Source of the DNA: Atopobiaceae bacterium UBA1367
GTDB taxonomy: Bacteria; Actinomycetota; Coriobacteriia; Coriobacteriales; Atopobiaceae
Length of the DNA stretch: 28,450 bases
Assembly: GCA_002305995.1 (NCBI GenBank)
Contig: DBRN01000017.1
Coordinates: 1 to 28,450, forward strand
Direction: 5' to 3'
The notes under the pieces: model-generated
Databases searched by the model: none
The model's input: only the letters and a program-made list of their open reading frames with translations
Told to the model about the DNA's origin: nothing
Shown: piece after piece, positions 8,493-15,939 of the stretch
Position numbering within the stretch: the stretch's first letter is position 1
How the letters are laid out: the number at the start of each line of letters is the position of its first letter
Made by a program: the position numbers and the translations under genes

Positions 8493-10928
8493 ATGGACGT
8501 CTTCGACCGCTACGCCCCCTTCGTACAGGACTTCATCTACGAGCACGAGTGGCAGAGCCTCCGCGCCATACAGGTCGCGGCTGGCGAGGCCATCTTCAAC
8601 ACGGATGACAACGTGCTGCTCACCGCCTCCACGGCCTCGGGCAAGACCGAGGCCGCGTTCTTCCCCATCCTCACGCTCTTTGACGAGGATCCGCCCGCCT
8701 CGGTCGGCGCCCTATACGTAGGGCCGCTCAAGGCGCTCATCAACGACCAGTTCATGCGCCTGAACGACCTCTGCGCGCAGGCTCACATCCCCGTGTGGCA
8801 CTGGCACGGAGACGTCTCGCAGTCACACAAGCACCGGCTGCTCAAGCACCCCTCGGGCATCCTGCAGATCACGCCCGAGTCGCTTGAGGCGCTGCTGCTG
8901 CATCGGCACAGCGCCGTGGCGCGCCTCTTCGGCGACCTGCGCTTTGTGGTCATCGACGAGGTCCACTCGCTCATGCGCGGCGACCGCGGCGGCCAGACCC
9001 TCTGCTGCATCGAACGCCTCAGCCGCCTGGCGGGCGTCAACCCCCGGCGCATCGGGCTTTCCGCCACCATCGGGGACCCCGAGCTCACGGGGCGCTACCT
9101 CTCCGCCGGCACCGGGCGAAACTGCCTCATCCCACGGATCGACGCCGCCAGCCAGCGCTGGCGCGTGTCCATGGAGCACTTCTACGTCACGGGCCCGCAG
9201 GCCCCCGATCGCACCTTCAGCCGCTGGGACGACGAGGGCGACCCGGACACAGGCCCCCATGCATCATCCGACGAACCCTTCTATGAGATGCCCGCTGCCC
9301 AGGTTGGCAGCCAGCAGATACCAAGCCGCGCAGACCGCGCCACAGAGGTCTCCCCGGCAGACGCCCCCCTTCCTGGCGCCGCAGCCTCCGAAACCTCCCC
9401 GGCAGACGCGCCCCTTCCTGGCGCCGCAGCCACAGAGGCCTCCCCCGACACCGCCCCCACCTGGGCGGACCCGGGCGTGGGCTACATCTTCGAGCACACG
9501 CGGGGCCACAAGTGCCTGGTCTTCGTCAACTCGCGCGAGGAGTGCGAGGCGGTGACCACCACCCTGCGGCAGTACTGCGAGGCGCGGCGCGAGCCCGACC
9601 GCTTCCTCATCCATCACGGCAACCTCTCCTCGAGCCTGCGCCTGTCGGCCGAGGAGCTCATGCGCGACGAGGAAGGGGCCCTGACCACGGTGACCACCGC
9701 CACGCTGGAGCTGGGCATCGACATCGGTCGCCTCGAGCGGGCGTTCCAGATGGACGCGCCCTTCACGGTGTCGAGCTTCCTGCAGCGCATGGGCCGCACG
9801 GGGCGGCGCGGGCAGCCACCCGAGATGTGGTTCGTGATGCGCGAGGAGGAGCCCGAGGCCAGGTCGCTGCTGCCCGAGACCATCCCCTGGAAGCTGCTGC
9901 AGGGCATCTCGCTCGTGCAGCTCTACCTCGAGGAGCGCTGGGTCGAGCCGCCCAGCCTGGACGGGCTGCCCTACAGCCTCCTCTACCACCAGACGATGGC
10001 AACGCTCGCCTCGTGCGGGGAGCTCGCGCCGGGCGCGCTTGCCGAGCGCGTGCTCACGCTCACCCCCTTCCATCGCGTGAGCCTCGACGACTACCGGGTG
10101 CTGCTGCGCCACCTCATCGAGCGCGATCAGGTCGAGCGCACGGAGGCCGGCGGGCTCATCGTGGGGCTGGCCGGCGAGCGCGTCACCAACAACTTCAAGT
10201 TCTATGCCGTCTTCCAGGAGAGCGAGGAGTACACGGTCCGCAGCGAGTCCCAGGAACTGGGAACGATCGTGCAGCCTCCCCCCGCAGGCGAGCGCATCGC
10301 GCTTGCCGGCCACGTGTGGGTCGTCGAGGAGGTCGACCACAAGCGCCACCTCATCGAGGCCACGCAGGTCAAGGGAAAGGTGCCCGCCTACTTCGGCGAA
10401 TGCCCCGGCGACATCAACACCCACATCCTGGAGCGCATGAGACGCGCGCTGCGCGAGCCCCAGGACTACCCCTACCTCATGGGCAACGCGCGCGCACGCC
10501 TGGCACAGGCGCGCCGCGTCTCCGCCCGCGCGCATCTCACCGACGAGCCACTCATCTGCCTCGGCGGCACGGTGTGGTGCCTGCTGCCCTGGCTCGGCAC
10601 CTACGCCTTCCTCGCCCTCGAGCGCTTCCTCAAGATCCGCTGCTCCAAGGCCCTCGGCCTCAAGGGCCTCGACTCGGCGCGCCCGTACTTCATGCAGTTC
10701 ACCATGCGGGCAGACCGGAGGACCTTCTTCGAGGTCCTCCGGGAGCAGGCAGCGGCGCCCCTCGACCCCATGGAGCTGCTCTACCCGGGCGAAACGCCGT
10801 ATTTCGACAAGTACGACGAGTTCGTGCCCGACGAGCTGGTGCGCAAGGGCTTTGCCCACGGTGTGCTCGGGGTTGAGGAGATGCTCGATCGCGTACGGAG
10901 CTGGTGTGCTCCCCACCTGCCCGGATAG
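8493..10928 (+). CDS. Lhr-like SF2 DEAD/DEAH helicase (cassette gene 3)
   Basis: An 811-aa helicase with all SF2 motifs: I TASTASGKTEA (44-54), Ia VGPLKALINDQ, Ib ITPESLEAL, II DEVH (155-158), III SAT (190-192), IV LVFVNSR, V TATLELGIDIG (402-412) and VI QRMGRTGRRG (431-440). A C-terminal winged-helix/Lhr-type region follows. It is shorter than classical Lhr (about 1500 aa) and closer to BrxHI-type helicases that accompany BrxD in type 2 BREX. Residues about 285-320 are an acidic, Ala/Pro-rich insert made of a repeated 15-residue unit between the two RecA lobes. The start is supported by a GGAG site upstream of ATG 8493. The preceding 680-nt gap suggests that it may have its own promoter. Confidence 0.92.
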   Translation: MDVFDRYAPFVQDFIYEHEWQSLRAIQVAAGEAIFNTDDNVLLTASTASGKTEAAFFPILTLFDEDPPASVGALYVGPLKALINDQFMRLNDLCAQAHIPVWHWHGDVSQSHKHRLLKHPSGILQITPESLEALLLHRHSAVARLFGDLRFVVIDEVHSLMRGDRGGQTLCCIERLSRLAGVNPRRIGLSATIGDPELTGRYLSAGTGRNCLIPRIDAASQRWRVSMEHFYVTGPQAPDRTFSRWDDEGDPDTGPHASSDEPFYEMPAAQVGSQQIPSRADRATEVSPADAPLPGAAASETSPADAPLPGAAATEASPDTAPTWADPGVGYIFEHTRGHKCLVFVNSREECEAVTTTLRQYCEARREPDRFLIHHGNLSSSLRLSAEELMRDEEGALTTVTTATLELGIDIGRLERAFQMDAPFTVSSFLQRMGRTGRRGQPPEMWFVMREEEPEARSLLPETIPWKLLQGISLVQLYLEERWVEPPSLDGLPYSLLYHQTMATLASCGELAPGALAERVLTLTPFHRVSLDDYRVLLRHLIERDQVERTEAGGLIVGLAGERVTNNFKFYAVFQESEEYTVRSESQELGTIVQPPPAGERIALAGHVWVVEEVDHKRHLIEATQVKGKVPAYFGECPGDINTHILERMRRALREPQDYPYLMGNARARLAQARRVSARAHLTDEPLICLGGTVWCLLPWLGTYAFLALERFLKIRCSKALGLKGLDSARPYFMQFTMRADRRTFFEVLREQAAAPLDPMELLYPGETPYFDKYDEFVPDELVRKGFAHGVLGVEEMLDRVRSWCAPHLPG
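9341..9450. repeat. 45-bp in-frame tandem repeat inside the helicase gene
   Basis: A 36-bp block starting TCCCCGGCAGACGC occurs at 9351-9386 and 9396-9431 (period 45, nearly identical). Flanking CACAGAGG(T/C)CTCCCC segments at 9341 and 9431 extend the register to a partial third copy. It encodes SPADAPLPGAAA repeats in the linker between the helicase lobes. The period is a multiple of three, so copy-number change would keep the frame. Confidence 0.85.
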
Positions 10929-11170
10929 GGAAGCTCAAGCATCAACTATCGAATCTCATGCCTGCGAGGCAGCACCCTCGTATGGAGAGGTTGTGATCGT
11001 CGTGCCCACAGCGCGCGCCTCCAGGAGACGCGCACATCGCTCGCACCCGCACCCATGCTGGGCATATGCCGCCTCGTGCGACCTTCCTGCGACACAGCTG
11101 CGACCGGGGCGGTAGCCTGGTGCGACGGGCAAGGAGTAGGCTCCCCCATCAACATGAGAAAGGGGAACCC
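10929..11170. other. Intergenic region between helicase and SEC-C gene
   Basis: 242 nt without a gene. Open frames reaching back through it (from 11066 and 10852) have no ribosome-binding site and no conserved character. A possible -10 (TAGGCT at about 11137) is too weak to call. AAAGGGG just before 11166 is the likely ribosome-binding site of the next gene. Confidence 0.5.
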
Positions 11171-13114
11171 ATGCATGTCGACACCCATCAGCAGGACCTG
11201 CTCGGCACCACGCTCGACTCGCTGCTCCGCTACGTGAACCAGCGGCACCACGTGGTGCGCGACATCGATCCCGACGACGAGGACGAGCGGCACGTCGGGC
11301 TGCATCTCGTGTCGAGGTTCCTGTGGCGCCACCGCGAGCTCATCGAGGAGTTCGTGCGCGAGAACCCCGACAGGCTCTCGGCATCGCACCTCGCGATCGC
11401 CTCCGGCTTTGCGGATGCCATCTACGGGACCTTCTTCCTCGAGGGCAGCCATGAGGGCCAGATGGCGACGCTCGCGCATGCCGCGGGAGTCTACACGGTC
11501 TGGCACCCAAGCGAGCTGCCTGCGTCCCTCCCCTGCGACGCTCCGCTGGAGGTCCGCGGGGCCATCGCCCCCTTCCTGGGGCGCATCGTCTCCATCCCCC
11601 CGTTGGTCGTGATGGGGGAGGCCCCGGACTCCCTGCTCCGGCAGCTGCACGAGGACCTGGATCGCCACGGCCTCGCGCGCCCCATCACAAGCGCGCGGGA
11701 CTTCGTCGGCCGCGCGGACCTCTGGAACCGCGAGCAGGAGCGCACGAGGGCGGAGGAGGACGCACGGCGCGCGCAGGCGGCATCCCCCCTGGTCGGGGTC
11801 GGGTTCCACCGGGGCGCGCTCGCGGGCCTCTCGGGCGACGAGCGCAGGGAGGCGCGCATCGCGCACAGGGACCTCGAGGCCCGGCGGACGGGGTCGTACC
11901 GCATCTCCCTCGACGCCCGCTCCCTGGAGGCGGACGACTTCCCCGTCACGCTCGAGGACGGGCTGCGGCTGCTCGATGACGACTGGATCGCGGACATAGC
12001 CCACGGGCTCGACGGCGAGATCGACACGGAGCGCCTCTCTCGCAAGGAGCTCGTGCGGCTCGTCTGCCACCGCATGCCCCGCGACCGCACGCAGCGGGAC
12101 CTCTCCCTCCTGTGGTGCACGGACGAGCAGATCGAGCTGGTGCGCAGGCTCATGCACACGAACCCTCTGCCGCTCGACGACCTCCCCGCCTCGGTCGTCG
12201 ACAACCTGTATCCCATGATCCCCTACGTCTTCATCCTGAGCGATGGCGGCAGGCACGTGGCGTGGATGCCTCCCGAGATCCGCACGCTCGTCTCATGGGC
12301 CAACCTCGCCGACTACCTGGACGCACGCCGGCAGCTCGACACGATCCGGGCCTGCGCGAGCACGCTCGCGACCATCTGTGGCATCATCAGCGTGGACGAC
12401 GTGTACGAGCGCTACCGCCGCCTCGCCGGCAACCCGCTTGACCGCGAGCAGTTTGACCTCGCGCTTGCCGAGCTCGAGACCTGCGACTCGCGGGACGGCT
12501 ACGCGCTCTGGACGCATCGTGGCGCCGACTACGTCATCTCCGTCGAGCTGTCCGACGTGAGCGCGGCCGCACGCGTCGCGCGGGAGAGCTACCCAGACCA
12601 CATCGTGGACGCGGGCGCCCCCTCCGTCCGGCACGCCCCCACCCTCGTGAGGCTCTCCGTGGAGGACGAGGGGGAGTTTGCCAGGCTGATGGCCCGCAGA
12701 CAGGAGCAGCTGCGGCAGGCGCGCATCAACCTGCTCGCGAGCAGGGACGACCTCCCCCCGCACGATATTCCGCAGGGGGTGCTCTCGTCGAGGCCGATAG
12801 ACGCGCTCGTCGAGACGCGAGCCCTCTCGCAGCTTCGCGCCTTCGTCGACCACCATGTCCCCGACGACCAGGACGAGTACGAGTTTCCCGACACCTTCGC
12901 CCGCGCGGTGGCCGTCTCGTCAGTGCTCATGGAGGAGCCCTACAACGAGACCATGGGCCTCATCGGGCTCTTTGGGATGGAGCGCTGCGAGGGGACGGAC
13001 TTCTCGGACACGCTGGGCCGCCTTGTCACGAACGCGTACAACGCCCTGCCTCGCTGGCAGCTCAACGGCTGGTCGCTCGAGGAGAACACCGAGCGCATGA
13101 CCGGACGGCGCTAG
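11171..13114 (+). CDS. Uncharacterised SEC-C-family protein, interrupted by an in-frame TAG
   Basis: 647 aa up to the stop; no enzyme motif was recognised. The sequence is acidic and helical, with a segment (ISVDDVYERYRRLAG, about 430) resembling winged-helix regions found in uncharacterised SEC-C proteins. The chosen ATG (MHVDTHQQD) is preceded by AAAGGGG at a good distance; the longer frame from 11066 lacks a site. The TAG at 13112-13114 is followed in the same frame by 33 sense codons ending in a textbook SEC-C motif, so the ancestral protein was about 682 residues. SEC-C is a small zinc-binding module, best known from the SecA C-terminus. The gene sits on the same strand as the helicase but 242 nt away, so a shared function is not shown. 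Confidence 0.8.
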   Translation: MHVDTHQQDLLGTTLDSLLRYVNQRHHVVRDIDPDDEDERHVGLHLVSRFLWRHRELIEEFVRENPDRLSASHLAIASGFADAIYGTFFLEGSHEGQMATLAHAAGVYTVWHPSELPASLPCDAPLEVRGAIAPFLGRIVSIPPLVVMGEAPDSLLRQLHEDLDRHGLARPITSARDFVGRADLWNREQERTRAEEDARRAQAASPLVGVGFHRGALAGLSGDERREARIAHRDLEARRTGSYRISLDARSLEADDFPVTLEDGLRLLDDDWIADIAHGLDGEIDTERLSRKELVRLVCHRMPRDRTQRDLSLLWCTDEQIELVRRLMHTNPLPLDDLPASVVDNLYPMIPYVFILSDGGRHVAWMPPEIRTLVSWANLADYLDARRQLDTIRACASTLATICGIISVDDVYERYRRLAGNPLDREQFDLALAELETCDSRDGYALWTHRGADYVISVELSDVSAAARVARESYPDHIVDAGAPSVRHAPTLVRLSVEDEGEFARLMARRQEQLRQARINLLASRDDLPPHDIPQGVLSSRPIDALVETRALSQLRAFVDHHVPDDQDEYEFPDTFARAVAVSSVLMEEPYNETMGLIGLFGMERCEGTDFSDTLGRLVTNAYNALPRWQLNGWSLEENTERMTGRR

Positions 13115-13216
13115 TTCTTCAACGACGACGGAACCGCACGGGAGGTCGCAGACGACGAGGACTGCCCCTGCGGCAGCGGCAGGTCGTATGGGCGCTGCTG
13201 CGGGAACCTGGCATGA
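13115..13216 (+). pseudogene. Detached SEC-C zinc motif in frame after the amber stop
   Basis: Reading on from the TAG in the same frame gives FFNDDGTAREVADDED, then CPCGSGRSYGRCCGNLA, then TGA at 13214-13216. The CPCGS...Y..CCG pattern is the SEC-C signature with all four metal ligands kept. There is no start codon or ribosome-binding site for independent translation. Possible explanations are a recent point nonsense mutation (for example AAG, CAG or GAG to TAG), a sequencing error, or stop-codon readthrough. Confidence 0.85.
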
Positions 13217-13221
13217 GGCGT

Positions 13222-13272
13222 CTGGCCAGGGACCTCTCCCCAGGCCAGGAAGCGTTTTGTCAAGTACCTTTT
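13222..13272 (+). terminator. Candidate intrinsic terminator after the SEC-C gene
   Basis: CTGGCC and GGCCAG arms (13222-13248) enclose a shorter GGG/CCC continuation. T-rich runs follow at 13255-13258 and 13267-13272. The T tract is further from the stem than usual and belongs to the AT-rich insert, so this is only a moderate call. Confidence 0.4.
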
Positions 13273-14020
13273 TTGATTTATTGACACTTTTATTTTGAAA
13301 AAATGAGTAAGAAAAAAACAGCAAACCTTTGTGATTATTTACTCCGGAATGATATTCTCTTCTTTCTCATTTCTCAAACACCACCAAACCGCCTTCGTAC
13401 GGATGGTCATAATAATAGGCTTTCGTCCCCTTTGTTTTGTGAAGCAGCATTTTGCAGACGATCAGGAAATCCCCGCCGCCGGCAAGGATCATGACCTCCG
13501 CAAGTACAAACCAAAAGAGGCTGTGCAGCAGACAGGCGGCTGCCATGAGACCGGATCCCAAAAGCAGAGTCGGCATAAGACCGCCCAAAATATACTGCCA
13601 TCGTTTCAAGGGTTCTGAACAGGTACAATAAGGCGTCAGCATAGACCAGATCACACCAAACTCAATGGATCCAAAATGCTCTTTTGCAAAACAGCCCCAG
13701 GTCAGACCGTGGATCAACTCATGCATCACGATCAGAACGATCATCGCGATCAGCATTGCGCCGACATCGGAAACTGCAAAAGCTACCCAGACTTCAGGAA
13801 CGGCCACGCAGAAGATCCACAGTCCCAACGCCATAAAGGGCGCCATGATCAAAATCGCCATGACGTTGGCAGTCACCACCCCCACCGTTAAATCCGTCTT
13901 GCTGTATCCGTTGGCAACCATCGTCTCACAGACCAACTCAAATCGTTCTTTTCGCTTCTGTTCCTTGGGGGTCAGCTTCCGTTCTTTCTTTTTCAAGTTC
14001 ATACCTCCCTACTTGACGTG
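13250..14020. mobile_element. AT-rich acquired segment carrying the DUF3267 gene
   Basis: Base composition changes abruptly from strongly GC-rich to AT-rich at about 13250 and back at about 14020. The segment is edged by an 8-bp inverted repeat, GTCAAGTA (13259-13266) and TACTTGAC (14010-14017). Outside it are two near-identical 19-bp direct repeats, GACCTCTCCCCAGGCCAGG (13231-13249) and its 17/19 match (14041-14059). It has no transposase or integrase. Foreign origin is a firm inference from composition; mobility is not shown. Confidence 0.5.
13367..14002 (-). CDS. DUF3267 membrane zincin-like protein
   Basis: A 211-aa integral membrane protein with a basic N-terminus (KKKERKLTPKEQKRKER) and about four or five hydrophobic segments. 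It has an HExxH motif, MHELIHG, near residue 115, inside a predicted helix, typical of the DUF3267 putative zinc metallopeptidase family. The substrate is unknown. Codon use is AT-rich and lysine-rich, unlike every neighbour, and resembles Firmicutes genes. The ATG at 14002 has GGGAGG only 1 nt upstream, an unusually tight spacing. Either initiation is weak or a downstream start (MVANGYSK) is used. No clear promoter lies inside the insert. Confidence 0.8.
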   Translation of the reverse strand: MNLKKKERKLTPKEQKRKERFELVCETMVANGYSKTDLTVGVVTANVMAILIMAPFMALGLWIFCVAVPEVWVAFAVSDVGAMLIAMIVLIVMHELIHGLTWGCFAKEHFGSIEFGVIWSMLTPYCTCSEPLKRWQYILGGLMPTLLLGSGLMAAACLLHSLFWFVLAEVMILAGGGDFLIVCKMLLHKTKGTKAYYYDHPYEGGLVVFEK

Positions 14021-14201
14021 TTTGTTGAGCGACTCGGGATGACCTCTCCCCCGGTCAGGGGCAGGAGGCAGGCTTACCCCAGATACCCGGCCTCATCACC
14101 AGGATCCATGGGCAGGGGGCAGGCCTCTCCCATGGGCCGGGACCAAGGGACAGGACCCATGGACCCACGAGCCGTGCCGTGCCCATCTCAGCTCCCCAGG
14201 C
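14021..14201. repeat. Degenerate repeats between the DUF3267 and HAD genes
   Basis: Short GC-rich gap with loosely repeated units: GACCTCTCCCCCGGTCAGG (14041), GCCTCTCCCATGGGCCGGG (14123), and GGCAGGAGGCAGGC (about 14061) against GGCAGGGGGCAGGC (14111). The same unit occurs left of the AT-rich insert at 13231, so the insert appears to sit within this repeat tract. No gene is seen. Confidence 0.45.
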
Positions 14202-14855
14202 CTATCCCAACTCTCCGCGCTCGAGCAGGTCGCGCACCTCGGCCAGACTCTCGCAGACGCGCGTGGCGTTGGCGCGCGCGTAGTCATCGGGCGCGACCAG
14301 GTCGGGGACCATCACCGTGACGAAGCCCCCGGCCACGCCGGCGCGCACGCCCGAGAGGCTGTCCTCGAGCACGAGCGTGCGGCTTGGGTCGACGCCGATC
14401 TCGGCCGCGGCCTTGAGGAAGATGTCCGGCTCCGGCTTGGGATGGCTCATCCCCACACCGGAGACGAGGTACGAGAAGAACGCGCGGACGCCGCCGTTCG
14501 TGAGATGGAGGTCGATCAGCTCCGGCGAGCTCGACGAGGCGACCGCAAGCGGCACGTCGCAGCCACGCAGGTAGGCGAGCAGCTCGTCGAGCCCGGGCTT
14601 CTTAGGAACGCCCTCGGACATCATCGAGTGGGCTGTGGAGAACAGGGTCTCGCGCACGCGGACCGCATCCACGTCGGGCAGGAAGCGGCTGATCGCCGCC
14701 TCCATGCTCGTGCCCGAGGTACCGCGGCAGGCGTCGGCGAGATCGGCGTCGAACTCGAGACCGATCGAGGCCAGGGTGGGCGTCCAGGCCCTCGTCCAGA
14801 CCGGCTCGGTATCAAACATCAGCCCATCCATGTCAAAGATGACGGCATCCACCAT
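14202..14855 (-). CDS. HAD-superfamily hydrolase, beta-phosphoglucomutase/phosphatase type
   Basis: A 217-aa cytosolic HAD protein. Motif I is FDMDGLMFDTEP, where the first Asp is the nucleophile; motif II is ASSSS, motif III is HPKPEPDIF, and motif IV is LEDSLSGVRAG. The helical cap between motifs I and II is of the small subclass I type, as in sugar-phosphate phosphatases and beta-phosphoglucomutases. The exact substrate cannot be read from sequence. The ATG at 14855 begins MVDAVIFDMDG and follows GGGGAG. It is transcribed divergently from the membrane-protein gene at 15010. Confidence 0.92.
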   Translation of the reverse strand: MVDAVIFDMDGLMFDTEPVWTRAWTPTLASIGLEFDADLADACRGTSGTSMEAAISRFLPDVDAVRVRETLFSTAHSMMSEGVPKKPGLDELLAYLRGCDVPLAVASSSSPELIDLHLTNGGVRAFFSYLVSGVGMSHPKPEPDIFLKAAAEIGVDPSRTLVLEDSLSGVRAGVAGGFVTVMVPDLVAPDDYARANATRVCESLAEVRDLLERGELG

Positions 14856-15009
14856 GTCGCTCCCCTTCCCACGCCTCCGTTGCCCTCCGACCATCTTACG
14901 GCAAGCTTCGCGTGCCGCCACCGAAAAGAACGCGACGTCCCCGCAGGCATGGCGCACACGGCAGCCACCGTGTGCTATGTTGCAGCCATCGCCGAGAAAG
15001 GCACACATC

Positions 15010-15939
15010 ATGGCTGACCCCACCACGCCAGGCACCAGCAAGAAACGCACGCGTCCCGTGGAACGGCGCTTCATCGACGCGAAGAGCGGCGAGCAGGTGG
15101 CCGCCTCGACCGTCATCACCGATGCCGACGACGTCGCGCGCGAGGTCCGCATACACAAGGAGACCGCCTCCGGCGACCCCGGCAGGCGCCGTCCCATCGC
15201 CATCGCCCTCTGGGTGCTGGCCATCGGCTTCGAGGTGCTCGCGCTGCTCGTGTTCAACGGCACGCTCGAGAGCCTCCCCGGCAGCGCCCTGGTCTGGCTC
15301 ATCGCCTTCATCCTGCTCGACCTTGCCTGCGTGGTCGTCGCCGGGCAGCTCTGGAAGCAGGCCAACCACATCGACCCGCCCTCCGAGGCAAACCAGGTCA
15401 CGTTCTTCCTCAAGTCCCAGCTGGGCGCCATTCTCGCCGCGGTCGCCTTCGTGCCCGTGATCATCCTGATGCTCACCGACAAGGATGCCGACGCGCGGAC
15501 CAAGAAGATCGGCACCATCGCCGCCGCCATCGCGCTGGTCATCGGGATGGGCACCTCGATCGACTTCAATCCCGTCTCGGCCGAGGACCTCGCAGAGGCC
15601 GAGGAAACCGCCATCGCGTTGGGCGACGGGACGGTGTACTGGACCACGTTCGGCCGCGTGTACCATCTCAACCCCAACTGCCCGCACATCCTCAATTCCA
15701 CGGACATCTACCAGGGCGACGTGCAGGCGGCCTTCGAGGCCAGACGCACCCGCGCGTGCAAGACCTGCGCAACCGCCAGCGGCTCGGACGTGCTCAAGGA
15801 CCTTTCCCAAGACGGAGGTTCCGGCGAGGCTGCGAAGGCGAGCGGCGACACGGATGCCGGAGCTAACACGGATGCCGGAGCCGACACGAGCACCAGCGCC
15901 GATGCCGAGGCGCCGGGTGAGGTGGACGAGGCAGCCTAG
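15010..15939 (+). CDS. Four-helix membrane protein with C-terminal Cys/His motif
   Basis: 309 aa. The charged N-terminal ~58 residues are followed by four hydrophobic helices (starting IAIALWVLAIGFEVLALLV, then LVWLIAFILLDLACVVVAG, LGAILAAVAFVPVIIL, and IAAAIALVIGMG). After these comes a soluble domain with YHLNPNCPHI and, about 35 residues on, CKTCA. This H...C...C..C pattern suggests a small zinc-binding fold with Ada-like character. The final ~60 residues are a low-complexity Ala/Asp/Gly/Thr tail with an SxDTDAGAN-type repeat. No function is recognised. The ATG at 15010 follows GAGAAAG. Confidence 0.8.
   Translation: MADPTTPGTSKKRTRPVERRFIDAKSGEQVAASTVITDADDVAREVRIHKETASGDPGRRRPIAIALWVLAIGFEVLALLVFNGTLESLPGSALVWLIAFILLDLACVVVAGQLWKQANHIDPPSEANQVTFFLKSQLGAILAAVAFVPVIILMLTDKDADARTKKIGTIAAAIALVIGMGTSIDFNPVSAEDLAEAEETAIALGDGTVYWTTFGRVYHLNPNCPHILNSTDIYQGDVQAAFEARRTRACKTCATASGSDVLKDLSQDGGSGEAAKASGDTDAGANTDAGADTSTSADAEAPGEVDEAA

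Noticed and set aside
9264..10916. Long minus-strand frame opposite the helicase
   Set aside because: It is the antisense shadow of the helicase gene, without a ribosome-binding site or recognisable motifs.
4427..10928. Complete BREX or DISARM system
   Set aside because: No PglX-type methylase, PglZ phosphatase, PglW/BrxC-type large ATPase or nuclease is present in the window; only BrxD/BrxHI-like components are.
13112..13114. Pyrrolysine or selenocysteine at the amber codon
   Set aside because: The codon is TAG, not TGA. No pyrrolysine machinery is visible and the position is outside the zinc ligands. A mutation or sequencing error is simpler.
13250..14020. Insertion sequence
   Set aside because: The only gene is a DUF3267 membrane protein. 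There is no transposase, and the 8-bp inverted repeats alone are short.
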